Virus record (IMG/VR): IMGVR_UViG_3300023049_000060 | Location: 1-38,001 of that record | Strand: one strand, 5' to 3' | DNA from: a virus | DNA: 38,001 nt | Shown: one piece after another, positions 29,934 to 36,101 of the stretch | Layout of the letters: every line of letters starts with the position of its first letter | How positions within the stretch are numbered: position 1 is the stretch's first letter | Translations under genes and position numbers: made by a program | The notes under the pieces: model-generated | Told to the model about the DNA's origin: nothing | The model's input: the letters and a program-made list of their open reading frames with translations, nothing else | Databases searched by the model: none

Positions 29934-29942
29934 AAAAATCGT

Positions 29943-29971
29943 TTGACAACAACAACCTAGTGCTGTATAGT
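29943..29971 (+). promoter_or_regulatory. Sigma-70 promoter of gp47-gp46
   Basis: TTGACA at 29943-29948 is followed after exactly 17 nt by TATAGT at 29966-29971. Transcription would begin near 29978, and GGAG at 29982-29985 lies 5 nt before ATG 29991. The very short leader shows that the GTG at 29970 cannot be the gp47 start when this promoter is used. Confidence 0.8.
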
Positions 29972-29990
29972 GTATTTAATTGGAGAAAAT

Positions 29991-31001
29991 ATGTTTAAAA
30001 AAGCTGCTGTTTTCACAGACTTACACCTTGGGTTAAAAGGAAACGCTAAGGTACACAATCAGGATTGTGAGGAGTTCATTGACTGGTATATTGCAGAAGC
30101 TAAAGCTGCTGGCTGCGAAACCGGTATCTTTTGCGGAGATTATCATCACAATCGCAACACTTTAAACGTGTCTACAATGAACAGTTCGCTGCGAATACTA
30201 GAGAAATTAGGAGAAGCTTTTGATCAGTTCTTCTTTTTCCCCGGGAACCACGACCTGTATTACAAAGACAAACGCGACATCCACTCTGTAGAGTTTGGAC
30301 GGCACGTTCCTGGCGTAACTATTGTGAACGAAATTACAGTCAAAGACGACGTGGCACTTGTACCTTGGCTCGTTGGAGACGAGTGGAAGCAGATTGAAAA
30401 GATCAAAGCAAAATATCTGTTTGGTCACTTTGAGCTTCCTAGTTTCTATATGAACGCAATGGTACAGATGCCAGATCATGGTGACTTAAAGTCACAGCAC
30501 TTCAAGCATCAAGAGTATGTGTTTTCAGGACACTTTCACAAGCGTCAGAAAAAAGGTAAAATACATTACATAGGCAACGCTTTCCCTCATAACTATGCAG
30601 ATGCATGGGATGACGCAAGGGGTATGATGATTATCGACAAAGAAAACAGCGGGGAACCTATCTTTATAGACTGGCCGAATGCCCCGAAATATCGAACTAT
30701 TAAACTTTCTGAGCTGTTAAACGACACCGAAAGTATCATTAAGTCAAAGATGTATTTGCGTGTGACTATTGACGTTCCTATCTCATACGAAGAAGCAAGT
30801 TTCATCAAAGAAACCTTCATCTCTCAATACAGTTGCAGAGAGATTACGCTGATTCCGCAAAAGCAGGTGGAAGAGATCTCTACAGACATTGACATTGAGC
30901 ACTTTGAAAGTGTTGATCAGATTGTGTCAAATGAGATTACAGCAATCGACTCTGACAACTTTGACAAGAAATTACTGTTAGATATCTACAACGAGCTATA
31001 A
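29991..31001 (+). CDS. 47: Recombination endonuclease subunit gp47 (SbcD/Mre11-like)
   Basis: This is the phosphoesterase subunit of the gp46-gp47 complex, which resects DNA ends for T4-type recombination-dependent replication. All calcineurin-like metallophosphoesterase motifs are present: D-x-H in VFTDLHLG (about residue 10), GD in FCGDYHHN (about 50), GNHD (about 85-88), a GH in LFGHFEL, and GHFHKR (about 179-185). I place the start at ATG 29991 (336 aa; T4 gp47 is 339 aa). GGAG lies 5 nt upstream, and the upstream GTG at 29970 falls inside the promoter. The gene ends 3 nt before gp46, so the two subunits are made from one transcript. Expression probably begins before the late phase, from the sigma-70 promoter. 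Confidence 0.95.
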   Translation: MFKKAAVFTDLHLGLKGNAKVHNQDCEEFIDWYIAEAKAAGCETGIFCGDYHHNRNTLNVSTMNSSLRILEKLGEAFDQFFFFPGNHDLYYKDKRDIHSVEFGRHVPGVTIVNEITVKDDVALVPWLVGDEWKQIEKIKAKYLFGHFELPSFYMNAMVQMPDHGDLKSQHFKHQEYVFSGHFHKRQKKGKIHYIGNAFPHNYADAWDDARGMMIIDKENSGEPIFIDWPNAPKYRTIKLSELLNDTESIIKSKMYLRVTIDVPISYEEASFIKETFISQYSCREITLIPQKQVEEISTDIDIEHFESVDQIVSNEITAIDSDNFDKKLLLDIYNEL

Positions 31002-31004
31002 CAA

Positions 31005-31274
31005 ATGATAAAAGTAAAAGACTTAACAGTCCGTAACTTCATGTCTGTGGGTAACGTATCACAGGCTGTGAACTTTAACAAAGAAAAACTTACACTGGTA
31101 CTTGGTGAGAACCTAGACCAAGGTGGTGACGACACTGGATCGCGAAATGGAACAGGGAAATGTGTTTGTACAAATACTGTAATAAATGTAAGAAACACTA
31201 AAACAGGTGAAATTTACGAAACAACAGTAGGAGATCTTTACAATGCCGCGATGGAAGTACAGTCTAAAGGATAA
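31005..31274 (+). CDS. 46: gp46 N-terminal part fused to an N-intein fragment
   Basis: Residues 1-52 are the N-terminus of the recombination ATPase gp46 (SbcC/Rad50-like): IKVKDLTVRNFMSVGN, LVLGENLDQGG, then GSRNGTGK, which is the Walker A loop without its last Thr/Ser. At residue 53 the frame changes character to CVCTNTVINV...GEIYETTVGDLYNAAM and stops after 37 residues (TAA 31272-31274). A Cys directly after a conserved active-site motif, a T three residues later and a terminal 'GDLYN' helix are what intein splicing block A looks like. Short N-fragments ending at such a DLY helix are known from atypically split inteins (for example AceL-TerL). Alone this protein cannot bind ATP. Trans-splicing with the product of the next frame would restore SRNGTGK-TSIINAL. 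Confidence 0.88.
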   Translation: MIKVKDLTVRNFMSVGNVSQAVNFNKEKLTLVLGENLDQGGDDTGSRNGTGKCVCTNTVINVRNTKTGEIYETTVGDLYNAAMEVQSKG

Positions 31275-31700
31275 CTTTATACAAGTGTTAGACGACTACA
31301 AACAAAACAAAGAGGAAACACTAAAAAAATGTCTACAATTTCTCAAACAGTAGATAGGAAATTCATCAACAGCGTTGACCTTTCTGATCTTGAAATCGAA
31401 ACAGATTCTGGATGGCAACCTGTTTCTGCTATTCATAAGACTATTCCTTACAAGGTATGGGAGCTCGAAACAGAAACTGGTCGGATACTACATTGTGCCG
31501 ACACTCATATCTTGTTCGACGAAAACTTTAACGAGATGTTTGTCGAAGATGTTGACGTAGACGTTACAAAAATAATCACTAAGTCTGGTCCTGAGACAGT
31601 GTCTTACCTAAGAATGGCTGAGCATAAAGAAAATATGTTCGACCTAACTGTTGAGCATCCTGATCATAGATTTTATACAAATGGTATACTTTCTCATAAT
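31161..31700 (+). other. Split intein interrupting gp46 (both fragments with the gap)
   Basis: The N-fragment is 31161-31271 (37 residues, first residue Cys). The C-fragment is 31329-31700 (124 residues, ending SHN, followed by Thr 31701). The C-fragment shows the other splicing blocks: GRILHCADTHILF is a block B with its T..H, and FDLTVEHPDHRFYTNGILSH plus the final Asn is blocks F and G. Together they make about 161 residues, the size of a mini-intein without an endonuclease domain. The break lies between blocks A and B, not at the more common site after the endonuclease position. The two fragments are in the same reading frame but are separated by a TAA and 54 nt. Confidence 0.85.
31243..31353 (+). 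other. 36-codon frame bridging the two intein halves
   Basis: A frame shifted by +1 relative to both gp46 pieces runs from ATG 31243 to TAG 31351-31353. It overlaps the end of the N-fragment by 32 nt and the start of the C-fragment by 25 nt. It would encode a polar, helix-prone, lysine-rich peptide (MPRWKYSLKDNFIQVLDDYK, then QNKEETLKKCLQFLKQ). It may be the remnant of the linker of an ancestral unsplit intein, whose frame was lost by a base change near 31269-31274 and near the A7 run at 31323-31329. No convincing ribosome site precedes ATG 31243, so an independent small gene is less likely. Confidence 0.4.
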
Positions 31701-33317
31701 ACCTCTATCATCAACGCTCTCAGTTACGCATTGTACGGCACAGCCCTTACAAACATCAAAAAGAATAACTTGATCAACAAGACTAACAGCAAAGGCATGT
31801 TGGTTACACTGCATTTTGAAAAAGACGGTACTAATTATCGTATAGAGCGTGGTCGCAGTCCTAATATACTCAAATTTTATATTGATGAGCAAGAACAGGA
31901 AATGACAGACGAGTCTCAGGGCGATAGTCGTAAGACTCAAGAAGTAATCAATGAGCTGTTGGGCATGACACACGACATGTTTAAACACATTGTCGCTCTT
32001 AACACCTATACCGAACCGTTTCTTAGTATGAGGACCAACGACCAGCGAGCAATCATTGAACAATTGCTGGGTATTACTATTCTTTCTGAAAAGGCTGATG
32101 TGCTAAAAGAAAAGGTTCGTGCTGTTAAGGCGGAAATCACAGAAGAAACACTAAAGATCGATGCAATCCAGACTGCAAACAGCAAAATCGAGCACACGAT
32201 TAAGAGCCTTGGCACAAAAAGAAGTGCCTGGAACTCTAAAAAAGATAAAGATATCAACAACTTAGTAAAGGCAATCGACGAGCTCGAACATCTTAACATC
32301 GACGAAGAACTTGCTGCACACGACACTCTGTCCAATTGGACCGAACTAGACAACAAGCTCAGTGCACTTCAGAAGGAGCAAAGCACCTTAGAAAGCGCTC
32401 TAAGCCGTGCAGAGAAGACCGTAAACAAGGTCGCCGGGGACATTGCAGACCTTGCTGACGCGGCCTGCTACGCTTGCGGACAAGAATTACACGCAGATAA
32501 GAAAAAAGAAATTCTTGACAAGAAAAAGAAAGAACAGCAAGATGCTGTTGCTTATCAAACTGAGGTTGCAGACAAGTTAACCAAAGTACAAGCAGATATG
32601 TCAGAAATAGGCGAGTTAGATCACAAGCCTAGGACATTCTACGAGACTATGAAAGAAGCATACGAGCACAGAACCAACGTTGCTAGCTTAGTACAGGCGC
32701 TCGAGAGTAAAACAGCAGAAGAAGACCCTTACCAAAGCCAAATTGACGAATTACAATCAGAGGCTATCCAAGAAGTCACTTGGGGCAAGGTGAATGACTT
32801 AACAAATCACAAAGAACATCAAGAATTCTTGCTAAAACTGCTTACAAACAAAGATTCTTTTATTCGCAAGAAGATTATTGATCAGAACTTAGCTTATTTG
32901 AACCACAGGCTTTCATATTACTTGGATAGACTGGGATTACCGCATCAAGTAACGTTCCAAAACGACTTGAACGTTGAAATTACCCAACTTGGTCAGGATT
33001 TAGACTTTGACAACTTGTCACGAGGCGAAAGAAACAGGCTTATACTAGGTCTGAGCTTTGCTTTCCGTGATGTTTGGGAAAGTTTGTATCAAAATGTGAA
33101 CTTGCTATTCATAGATGAGTTAATTGACAGTGGTCTTGACTCAGCAGGTGTAGAAAACGCACTATCTGTGCTTAAAAAGATTGGTCGAGAGCGTGAAAAG
33201 AATATTTTCTTGATATCACACAAGGATGAATTGATTGGAAGAGTAAATCACATTCTCAAAGTAGTTAAAGACGGCGGGTTTACAGCATACGCCAATGATG
33301 TGGATGTAATAGAATAA
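31329..33317 (+). CDS. 46: C-intein fragment fused to the main body of gp46 (SbcC/Rad50-like)
   Basis: This frame has 662 residues. The first 124 are the C-terminal intein fragment, ending GILSHN. The remaining 538 begin TSIINALSYALYGTAL, the helix that completes the Walker A loop of gp46. Further on are a long coiled coil, an apical zinc-hook CxxC (ACYACGQ, about residue 380), the ABC signature DNLSRGERNRLI (about 562) and Walker B LLFIDELIDSGLDSAG (about 591). After splicing, the mature protein would be 590 aa, close to T4 gp46 (560 aa). AGAGGA lies 12 nt before ATG 31329, a somewhat long but usable spacing. The TAA shares bases with the ATG of the next gene (TAATG). With gp47 it forms the end-resecting recombination complex. 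Confidence 0.92.
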   Translation: MSTISQTVDRKFINSVDLSDLEIETDSGWQPVSAIHKTIPYKVWELETETGRILHCADTHILFDENFNEMFVEDVDVDVTKIITKSGPETVSYLRMAEHKENMFDLTVEHPDHRFYTNGILSHNTSIINALSYALYGTALTNIKKNNLINKTNSKGMLVTLHFEKDGTNYRIERGRSPNILKFYIDEQEQEMTDESQGDSRKTQEVINELLGMTHDMFKHIVALNTYTEPFLSMRTNDQRAIIEQLLGITILSEKADVLKEKVRAVKAEITEETLKIDAIQTANSKIEHTIKSLGTKRSAWNSKKDKDINNLVKAIDELEHLNIDEELAAHDTLSNWTELDNKLSALQKEQSTLESALSRAEKTVNKVAGDIADLADAACYACGQELHADKKKEILDKKKKEQQDAVAYQTEVADKLTKVQADMSEIGELDHKPRTFYETMKEAYEHRTNVASLVQALESKTAEEDPYQSQIDELQSEAIQEVTWGKVNDLTNHKEHQEFLLKLLTNKDSFIRKKIIDQNLAYLNHRLSYYLDRLGLPHQVTFQNDLNVEITQLGQDLDFDNLSRGERNRLILGLSFAFRDVWESLYQNVNLLFIDELIDSGLDSAGVENALSVLKKIGREREKNIFLISHKDELIGRVNHILKVVKDGGFTAYANDVDVIE

Positions 33318-33568
33318 TGACACAAAGAGCACCTTCAGACGACACACACGACGAGCTAGTAATAGCATACCTAGAATACTTTAAGACCTACGACTTGTGG
33401 AAGCAGAATCCCAGTGTAAGAAAATACTTTGCACACCAACAACGGATCAAAAAATTAATTTATACAGCTAGGTTGCTAAACACTGAAGTAAGAGACGAGT
33501 TTTACGAAAACAGAGAACGCCCTGGTGTAAAACTAAAGAAGAAACCCGACGAAGACCAGGAAGGGTAA
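33317..33568 (+). CDS. Small unknown protein (83 aa), paralogue of the broken copy downstream
   Basis: This 83-residue protein starts in the TAATG overlap with gp46. It is charged and mostly helical: DELVIAYLEYFKTYDLWKQN, then QQRIKKLIYTARLL, then EFYENRERPGVKLKKK. No known motif, signal peptide or membrane segment is visible. The same pattern (D.LV.AYLEYF...SVR...R....A.L.....FY..R.RPGV.L) recurs in the broken reading frame just downstream, so the gene was duplicated in tandem. Coupling to gp46 and proximity to a resolvase-like nuclease suggest a part in DNA metabolism, but no function can be assigned. Confidence 0.7.
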   Translation: MTQRAPSDDTHDELVIAYLEYFKTYDLWKQNPSVRKYFAHQQRIKKLIYTARLLNTEVRDEFYENRERPGVKLKKKPDEDQEG

Positions 33569-33598
33569 GCCCGCAGAAGCCTAAAACAAGAAGAATAC

Positions 33599-33837
33599 AT
33601 GTCTATTAGTGATTTACTGATAGACATGATGCTCTAGTCAAGGCATATCTTGAATACTTTGATGCTTGTTTTTGGTACCTCGAGCGTGATTCAGTAAGAA
33701 CAGAATATAGCTACCAGAAAAGGCTCAGGGAAGTTATCGAGCTGGCTAAATTAGTACAGCAGGACGCTCAAGACAACTTTTATAAAGAAAGATTGCGGCC
33801 AGGCGTAAGACTCCAAAGGGGGAAGAATGCCAAGTAA
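33599..33837 (+). pseudogene. Frame-broken duplicate of the 83-aa gene
   Basis: A frame ending at TAA 33835-33837 encodes DALVKAYLEYFDACFWYLER, then SVRTEYSYQKRLREVIELAK and FYKERLRPGVRLQRGKNAK, clearly related to the 83-residue protein upstream. This frame has no ATG, GTG or TTG near its beginning; it opens after TGA 33610-33612 with TTT ACT GAT. An ATG at 33599 gives MSISDL in the adjacent frame, then runs to TAG 33635-33637. One extra T in the TTT at 33613-33615 would join the two parts, so a single-base deletion is the simplest explanation. The end overlaps the start of the nuclease gene. It could also be a base-call error. Confidence 0.65.
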
Positions 33838-34345
33838 AAGTAAAACCAAAGGTAAGACGTTTGAACGAGAGATAGCAACCTATCTTTCTCAAACATATTC
33901 AGACAGCTTCAAACGGGTGTTTGACTCAGGGGCATTCACTGGTGGTAAGAACGCACACCGGCGGGACAGTCTTACAGAAGGTCAAGTAAGAGCACAAAAA
34001 GGCGACATTACACCGCCTGACAACTGGAAATATTTTAACTGCGAGTGTAAAAATTACGCAGATTTTAGTTTTCACCAACTTTTCACTAAAAGTCCTATTC
34101 CTATTTTAGAACAGTGGCTCGAACAAACACTAGAGGCAGCAGATCCAGGCGATTGTAACATTCTCTTCATGAAATTTAACCGCAAAGGCAAGTATGTAGC
34201 ATTTATGCTACCAGAATCATTCTCAACTATTAGGCATTTAGATTACACTGATAAACAAGGCAATACTTGGCGTATCACCGGCTTTGACGACTTCTTTGAA
34301 CACAACACTGTAAATTTTGAAGGTCGTTGTAAATCTCATCCTTAA
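33827..34345 (+). CDS. PD-(D/E)XK nuclease, Holliday-junction-resolvase-like
   Basis: This 172-residue protein begins with a basic KSKTKGKTFEREIATYL segment, with the family's first glutamate in FERE. There follow VFDSGAFTGGKNAHRR, then QKGDI, and NCECKNYADFSFHQLF. E...GD...ECK is the PD-(D/E)XK catalytic arrangement found in resolvases and related phage nucleases. Length and layout fit a small structure-specific nuclease that acts on recombination or packaging intermediates. T4 does this job with gp49, an unrelated fold. The start at ATG 33827 has a strong AGGGGGAAG just upstream and lies inside the end of the broken duplicate. The gene closes the gp47-gp46 cluster, consistent with a role in recombination. 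The exact substrate is inferred. Confidence 0.8.
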   Translation: MPSKSKTKGKTFEREIATYLSQTYSDSFKRVFDSGAFTGGKNAHRRDSLTEGQVRAQKGDITPPDNWKYFNCECKNYADFSFHQLFTKSPIPILEQWLEQTLEAADPGDCNILFMKFNRKGKYVAFMLPESFSTIRHLDYTDKQGNTWRITGFDDFFEHNTVNFEGRCKSHP

Positions 34346-34920
34346 CATCTCTCAAACTTAGGCACTTATAGGCAATACAACCAGTACTGTTTGGTCGGGG
34401 CTGCTCGACTCATCAAGAGTTTGCGTGAAAACGTCGACGGAGTTGATGATCTGGAAGGCAAATGCTAACTTCAGGCTAAAATGATGTGGGCTCTGTGAAA
34501 AAGAGACAACCCAAGAGCAAGTGATTTCGCTTAATAGGAATTAACTGCTTTCCGTTGATTATGTGAAGCTAGAGTAAGGGGTACCGGTCAACCGCCTCTG
34601 TTGTAGAAATACAAATCTCTTTTATTAAGATGGTGATGCTCACTCAGATGAAATTCTGTTTCTCCATTAAATTCACCCCTAGTACGGGTGAATTATGGCT
34701 CCTCTATCTAGATGAATATGAGAACAATACACTTCGTGTCTTGCAAAACAATTACTTTATTACTTCTTAAAACAAATAAAAGAAAGAATAATGTAGTTTG
34801 AGCGCAAGCGAAAACTTGTGTTAGCTTGCTAACACACATACAGTAAGTAAAACGTTTTAGTAAATGGCATGTTCTGGCTTGAATATCTTGTTTGGCTTTT
34901 GTGTTTGAGAATGATATGTC
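34346..34920 (+). ncRNA. Gene-free region with dense hairpins; possible structured RNA (about 34385-34700)
   Basis: I see no credible protein gene in this stretch. Between about 34385 and 34700 many short helices nest or follow one another: CATCAA 34411-34416 with TTGATG 34443-34448 enclosing CGT-GAAA-ACG (34424-34433); TGGG and CTCT (34487-34494) with AGAG and CCCA (34502-34513); AAGTG/CGCTT (34519-34532); AGAG/CTCT (34571-34599) enclosing CGG-TCAA-CCG (34585-34594); TTGTA-GAAA-TACAA (34601-34614); and a perfect 9-bp stem at 34670-34694. Two GAAA tetraloops are typical of folded RNA. The strand is assumed from the upstream plus-strand genes. Beyond 34700 the sequence is A/T-rich. No tRNA was found, and the RNA does not match a class I can name. 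Confidence 0.4.
34817..34836. repeat. Perfect 8-bp inverted repeat with 4-nt loop
   Basis: TGTGTTAG, loop CTTG, CTAACACA. Read on the minus strand it is followed by AGTTTTCG, so it may be a back-up terminator behind the gp51 terminator. Read on the plus strand there is no T-run. Confidence 0.55.
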
Positions 34921-34950
34921 AAAAAAAAGCACCTACGTATGTAAGTGCTT
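34921..34950 (-). terminator. Rho-independent terminator of gp26-gp51
   Basis: On the minus strand, 16 nt after the gp51 stop, AAGCACTTAC, loop ATAC and GTAGGTGCTT form a 10-bp stem with one mismatch, followed by eight T residues (34928-34921). It has the standard layout of an intrinsic terminator and would prevent readthrough into the convergent plus-strand recombination genes. Confidence 0.85.
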
Positions 34951-34966
34951 GTGTGTATCTGTAAAC

Positions 34967-35194
34967 TTAAAAGAAAGGCATCCCGGAACGTTTGGTTGTA
35001 TCTAAGTTCTCTTCTATTAGATCTGCTATTAACTCTCTGTCTTCTTGACACAAGTAATACGCATCTTCTAGAGATAATCCTCCTCTCATATACCAACACA
35101 GTTTGGTTAATTCGAACTTGAACTGTTTAGACTGGCCTTCGAGGGTCTTAACTTCGTCGAGGATTTGTTTTACAGACCAAGATAAAACCCTCAT
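34967..35194 (-). CDS. 51: Baseplate hub assembly protein gp51-like (75 aa)
   Basis: This 75-residue protein resembles the short gp51 of marine T4-like phages: MRVLSWSVKQILDEVKTLEG, then FELTKLCWYMRGGLSLEDAY and ELIADLIEENLDTTKRSG. T4 gp51 is 249 aa and acts as a catalyst in hub assembly without entering the virion. The ATG lies in a 4-nt ATGA overlap with the gp26 stop. No Shine-Dalgarno is visible before it; the upstream bases are AAATTTTTTCGG. The gene must therefore be translated by coupling to gp26 or by a -1 frameshift at the T TTT TTC heptamer, which would produce a gp26-gp51 fusion. Helix-rich content and a small, non-structural role are compatible with a tail-assembly chaperone extension. 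Confidence 0.8.
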   Translation of the reverse strand: MRVLSWSVKQILDEVKTLEGQSKQFKFELTKLCWYMRGGLSLEDAYYLCQEDRELIADLIEENLDTTKRSGMPFF

Positions 35195-36060
35195 CCGAAA
35201 AAATTTGTTTGATCAAACGTGATTGGAATTGAATATGTTTCAGGTACCCCAGCTTTGATTTCTTCTTCGGTGGCGTCTACTATCATAGGCTTAATCGAAA
35301 AGTTATCTTTTTGTTTTTCTAAGTGTTCGGTAACTTTTTTAAACAAACCCTTGTCGGCATTGTCTACGAATTCGTTAAGGTGTTCTTTATTAGTAACTGT
35401 TTGGTCGTCGAACTGTATAGCTGCAATACTGGCCTTGAGTGTACCAACAGTTATATCAGTTAACTTTGTAAAACTCTTGTTGAATGCCAATAGTTTCTCT
35501 TCTTCTGGCATGTCTTCGTCGTTCACAATACTGAATATACGTTGTTCTTCAAAAGTCTTAATGCTCATGTTAGTGAATTCGCGATAGGTCAACGGACGAA
35601 GTATAACTCTCATCCCTTCATAGTCCACAACGTTATTGTAATCTGCGGCATTAAGATTGTCAAGCATAGTACGCAAATCTGTTTGGAACGTTTTCTCTTC
35701 GCCGGTAACAGGAACTTTGATATTCAGGTCCATCATCTCGCCGTAGGTTGCTATTCTAATTGCAATTAGGATTGCATCTAAGTCAAGCGATGGTAACTGC
35801 CATGCGTCTTTAACACTTGGCAGGCAACTTTGTATAACGCTCACGGTGGCCTGGCCATTAAGCAAAGCGTCAGGCGTCTTCATGGTTAATTCGTCTTTGG
35901 CTGTCATTGCAAAAACAGGGTATTCGTTATTTTCCGACTTATCTAACACTCCAGGTGGGTAAAATTCACCATTACTTGGCAAGTTAACATAGATCTTCGG
36001 TTGTCTAAAGTACTTCTGTAAAGGGTTACTACCTTGATTTGGCGCATGCATTTCTGCCAT
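35191..36060 (-). CDS. 26: Baseplate hub assembly protein gp26
   Basis: This 289-residue protein matches gp26 of marine T4-like phages: QKYFRQPKIYVNLPSNGEFY, then EYPVFAMTAKDELTMKTPDA, LLNGQATVSVIQSCLPSVKD and LDLDAILIAIRIATYGEMMD. In T4, gp26 (208 aa) is needed to build the central hub. The cyanophage-type protein normally has a zinc-ribbon-like region after the 'ATYG' helix, but no CxxC is present here (MDLNIKVPVTGEEKTFQ). The start has AGGAGA 7 nt upstream and follows an exact TATAAATA late promoter. The C-terminus ends TNFFG, and its codons AAT TTT TTC create a slippery site before the TGA that overlaps the gp51 start. Confidence 0.88.
   Translation of the reverse strand: MAEMHAPNQGSNPLQKYFRQPKIYVNLPSNGEFYPPGVLDKSENNEYPVFAMTAKDELTMKTPDALLNGQATVSVIQSCLPSVKDAWQLPSLDLDAILIAIRIATYGEMMDLNIKVPVTGEEKTFQTDLRTMLDNLNAADYNNVVDYEGMRVILRPLTYREFTNMSIKTFEEQRIFSIVNDEDMPEEEKLLAFNKSFTKLTDITVGTLKASIAAIQFDDQTVTNKEHLNEFVDNADKGLFKKVTEHLEKQKDNFSIKPMIVDATEEEIKAGVPETYSIPITFDQTNFFG
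35197..35203 (-). promoter_or_regulatory. Candidate -1 frameshift heptamer T TTT TTC at the gp26-gp51 overlap
   Basis: In the gp26 frame the codons are ACA AAT TTT TTC GGA TGA. The heptamer T-TTT-TTC fits the X-XXY-YYZ rule exactly. Slipping back one base gives CGG ATG AGG, which is the gp51 frame. The predicted fusion is gp26 up to its final FF, then R, then all of gp51. No strong downstream pseudoknot was worked out by eye. Confidence 0.55.
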
Positions 36061-36071
36061 TTTGTTCTCCT

Positions 36072-36079
36072 GATAAATA
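36072..36079 (+). promoter_or_regulatory. Late-promoter-like GATAAATA before the tape-measure-like gene
   Basis: TGATAAATAC on the plus strand matches the late octamer at seven of eight positions. It would start transcription near 36086, about 50 nt before GTG 36136. It lies inside the leader of the divergent gp26 transcript. Confidence 0.5.
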
Positions 36080-36101
36080 CAATATAACTATACGTTACAC
36101 T

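Noticed and set aside
29970-29990. GTG 29970 as the start of gp47 (seven extra residues)
   Set aside because: It lies inside the -10 element of a well-formed promoter and has no ribosome site, whereas ATG 29991 has GGAG at good spacing and begins at the usual gp47 N-terminus.
31243-31353. The 36-codon frame as an independent small gene
   Set aside because: There is no ribosome site before its ATG and almost half of it overlaps the flanking coding frames. It is better viewed as intein remnant or linker.
33599-33637. Programmed frameshift to express the second copy of the small gene
   Set aside because: The bases around the needed shift (AGT GAT TTA CTG) contain no slippery heptamer, so a deletion or base error is simpler.
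34670-34694. Perfect AATTCACCC/GGGTGAATT hairpin as a plus-strand terminator
   Set aside because: No T-run follows on either strand (ATGGCTCC on plus; TTAATGG on minus), so it is described only as part of the hairpin-rich region.
34396-34701. tmRNA-like ends: GGGGCTG at 34397 and a wobble-complementary TGGCTCC at 34695 about 300 nt apart, with a hairpin in between
   Set aside because: The T-loop is CTAGTAC rather than TTCRANY, the hairpin does not abut the supposed acceptor strand, no CCA or proteolysis-type tag ending in Ala-Ala follows, and the 5' consensus around TTCGACGG is only partly met.
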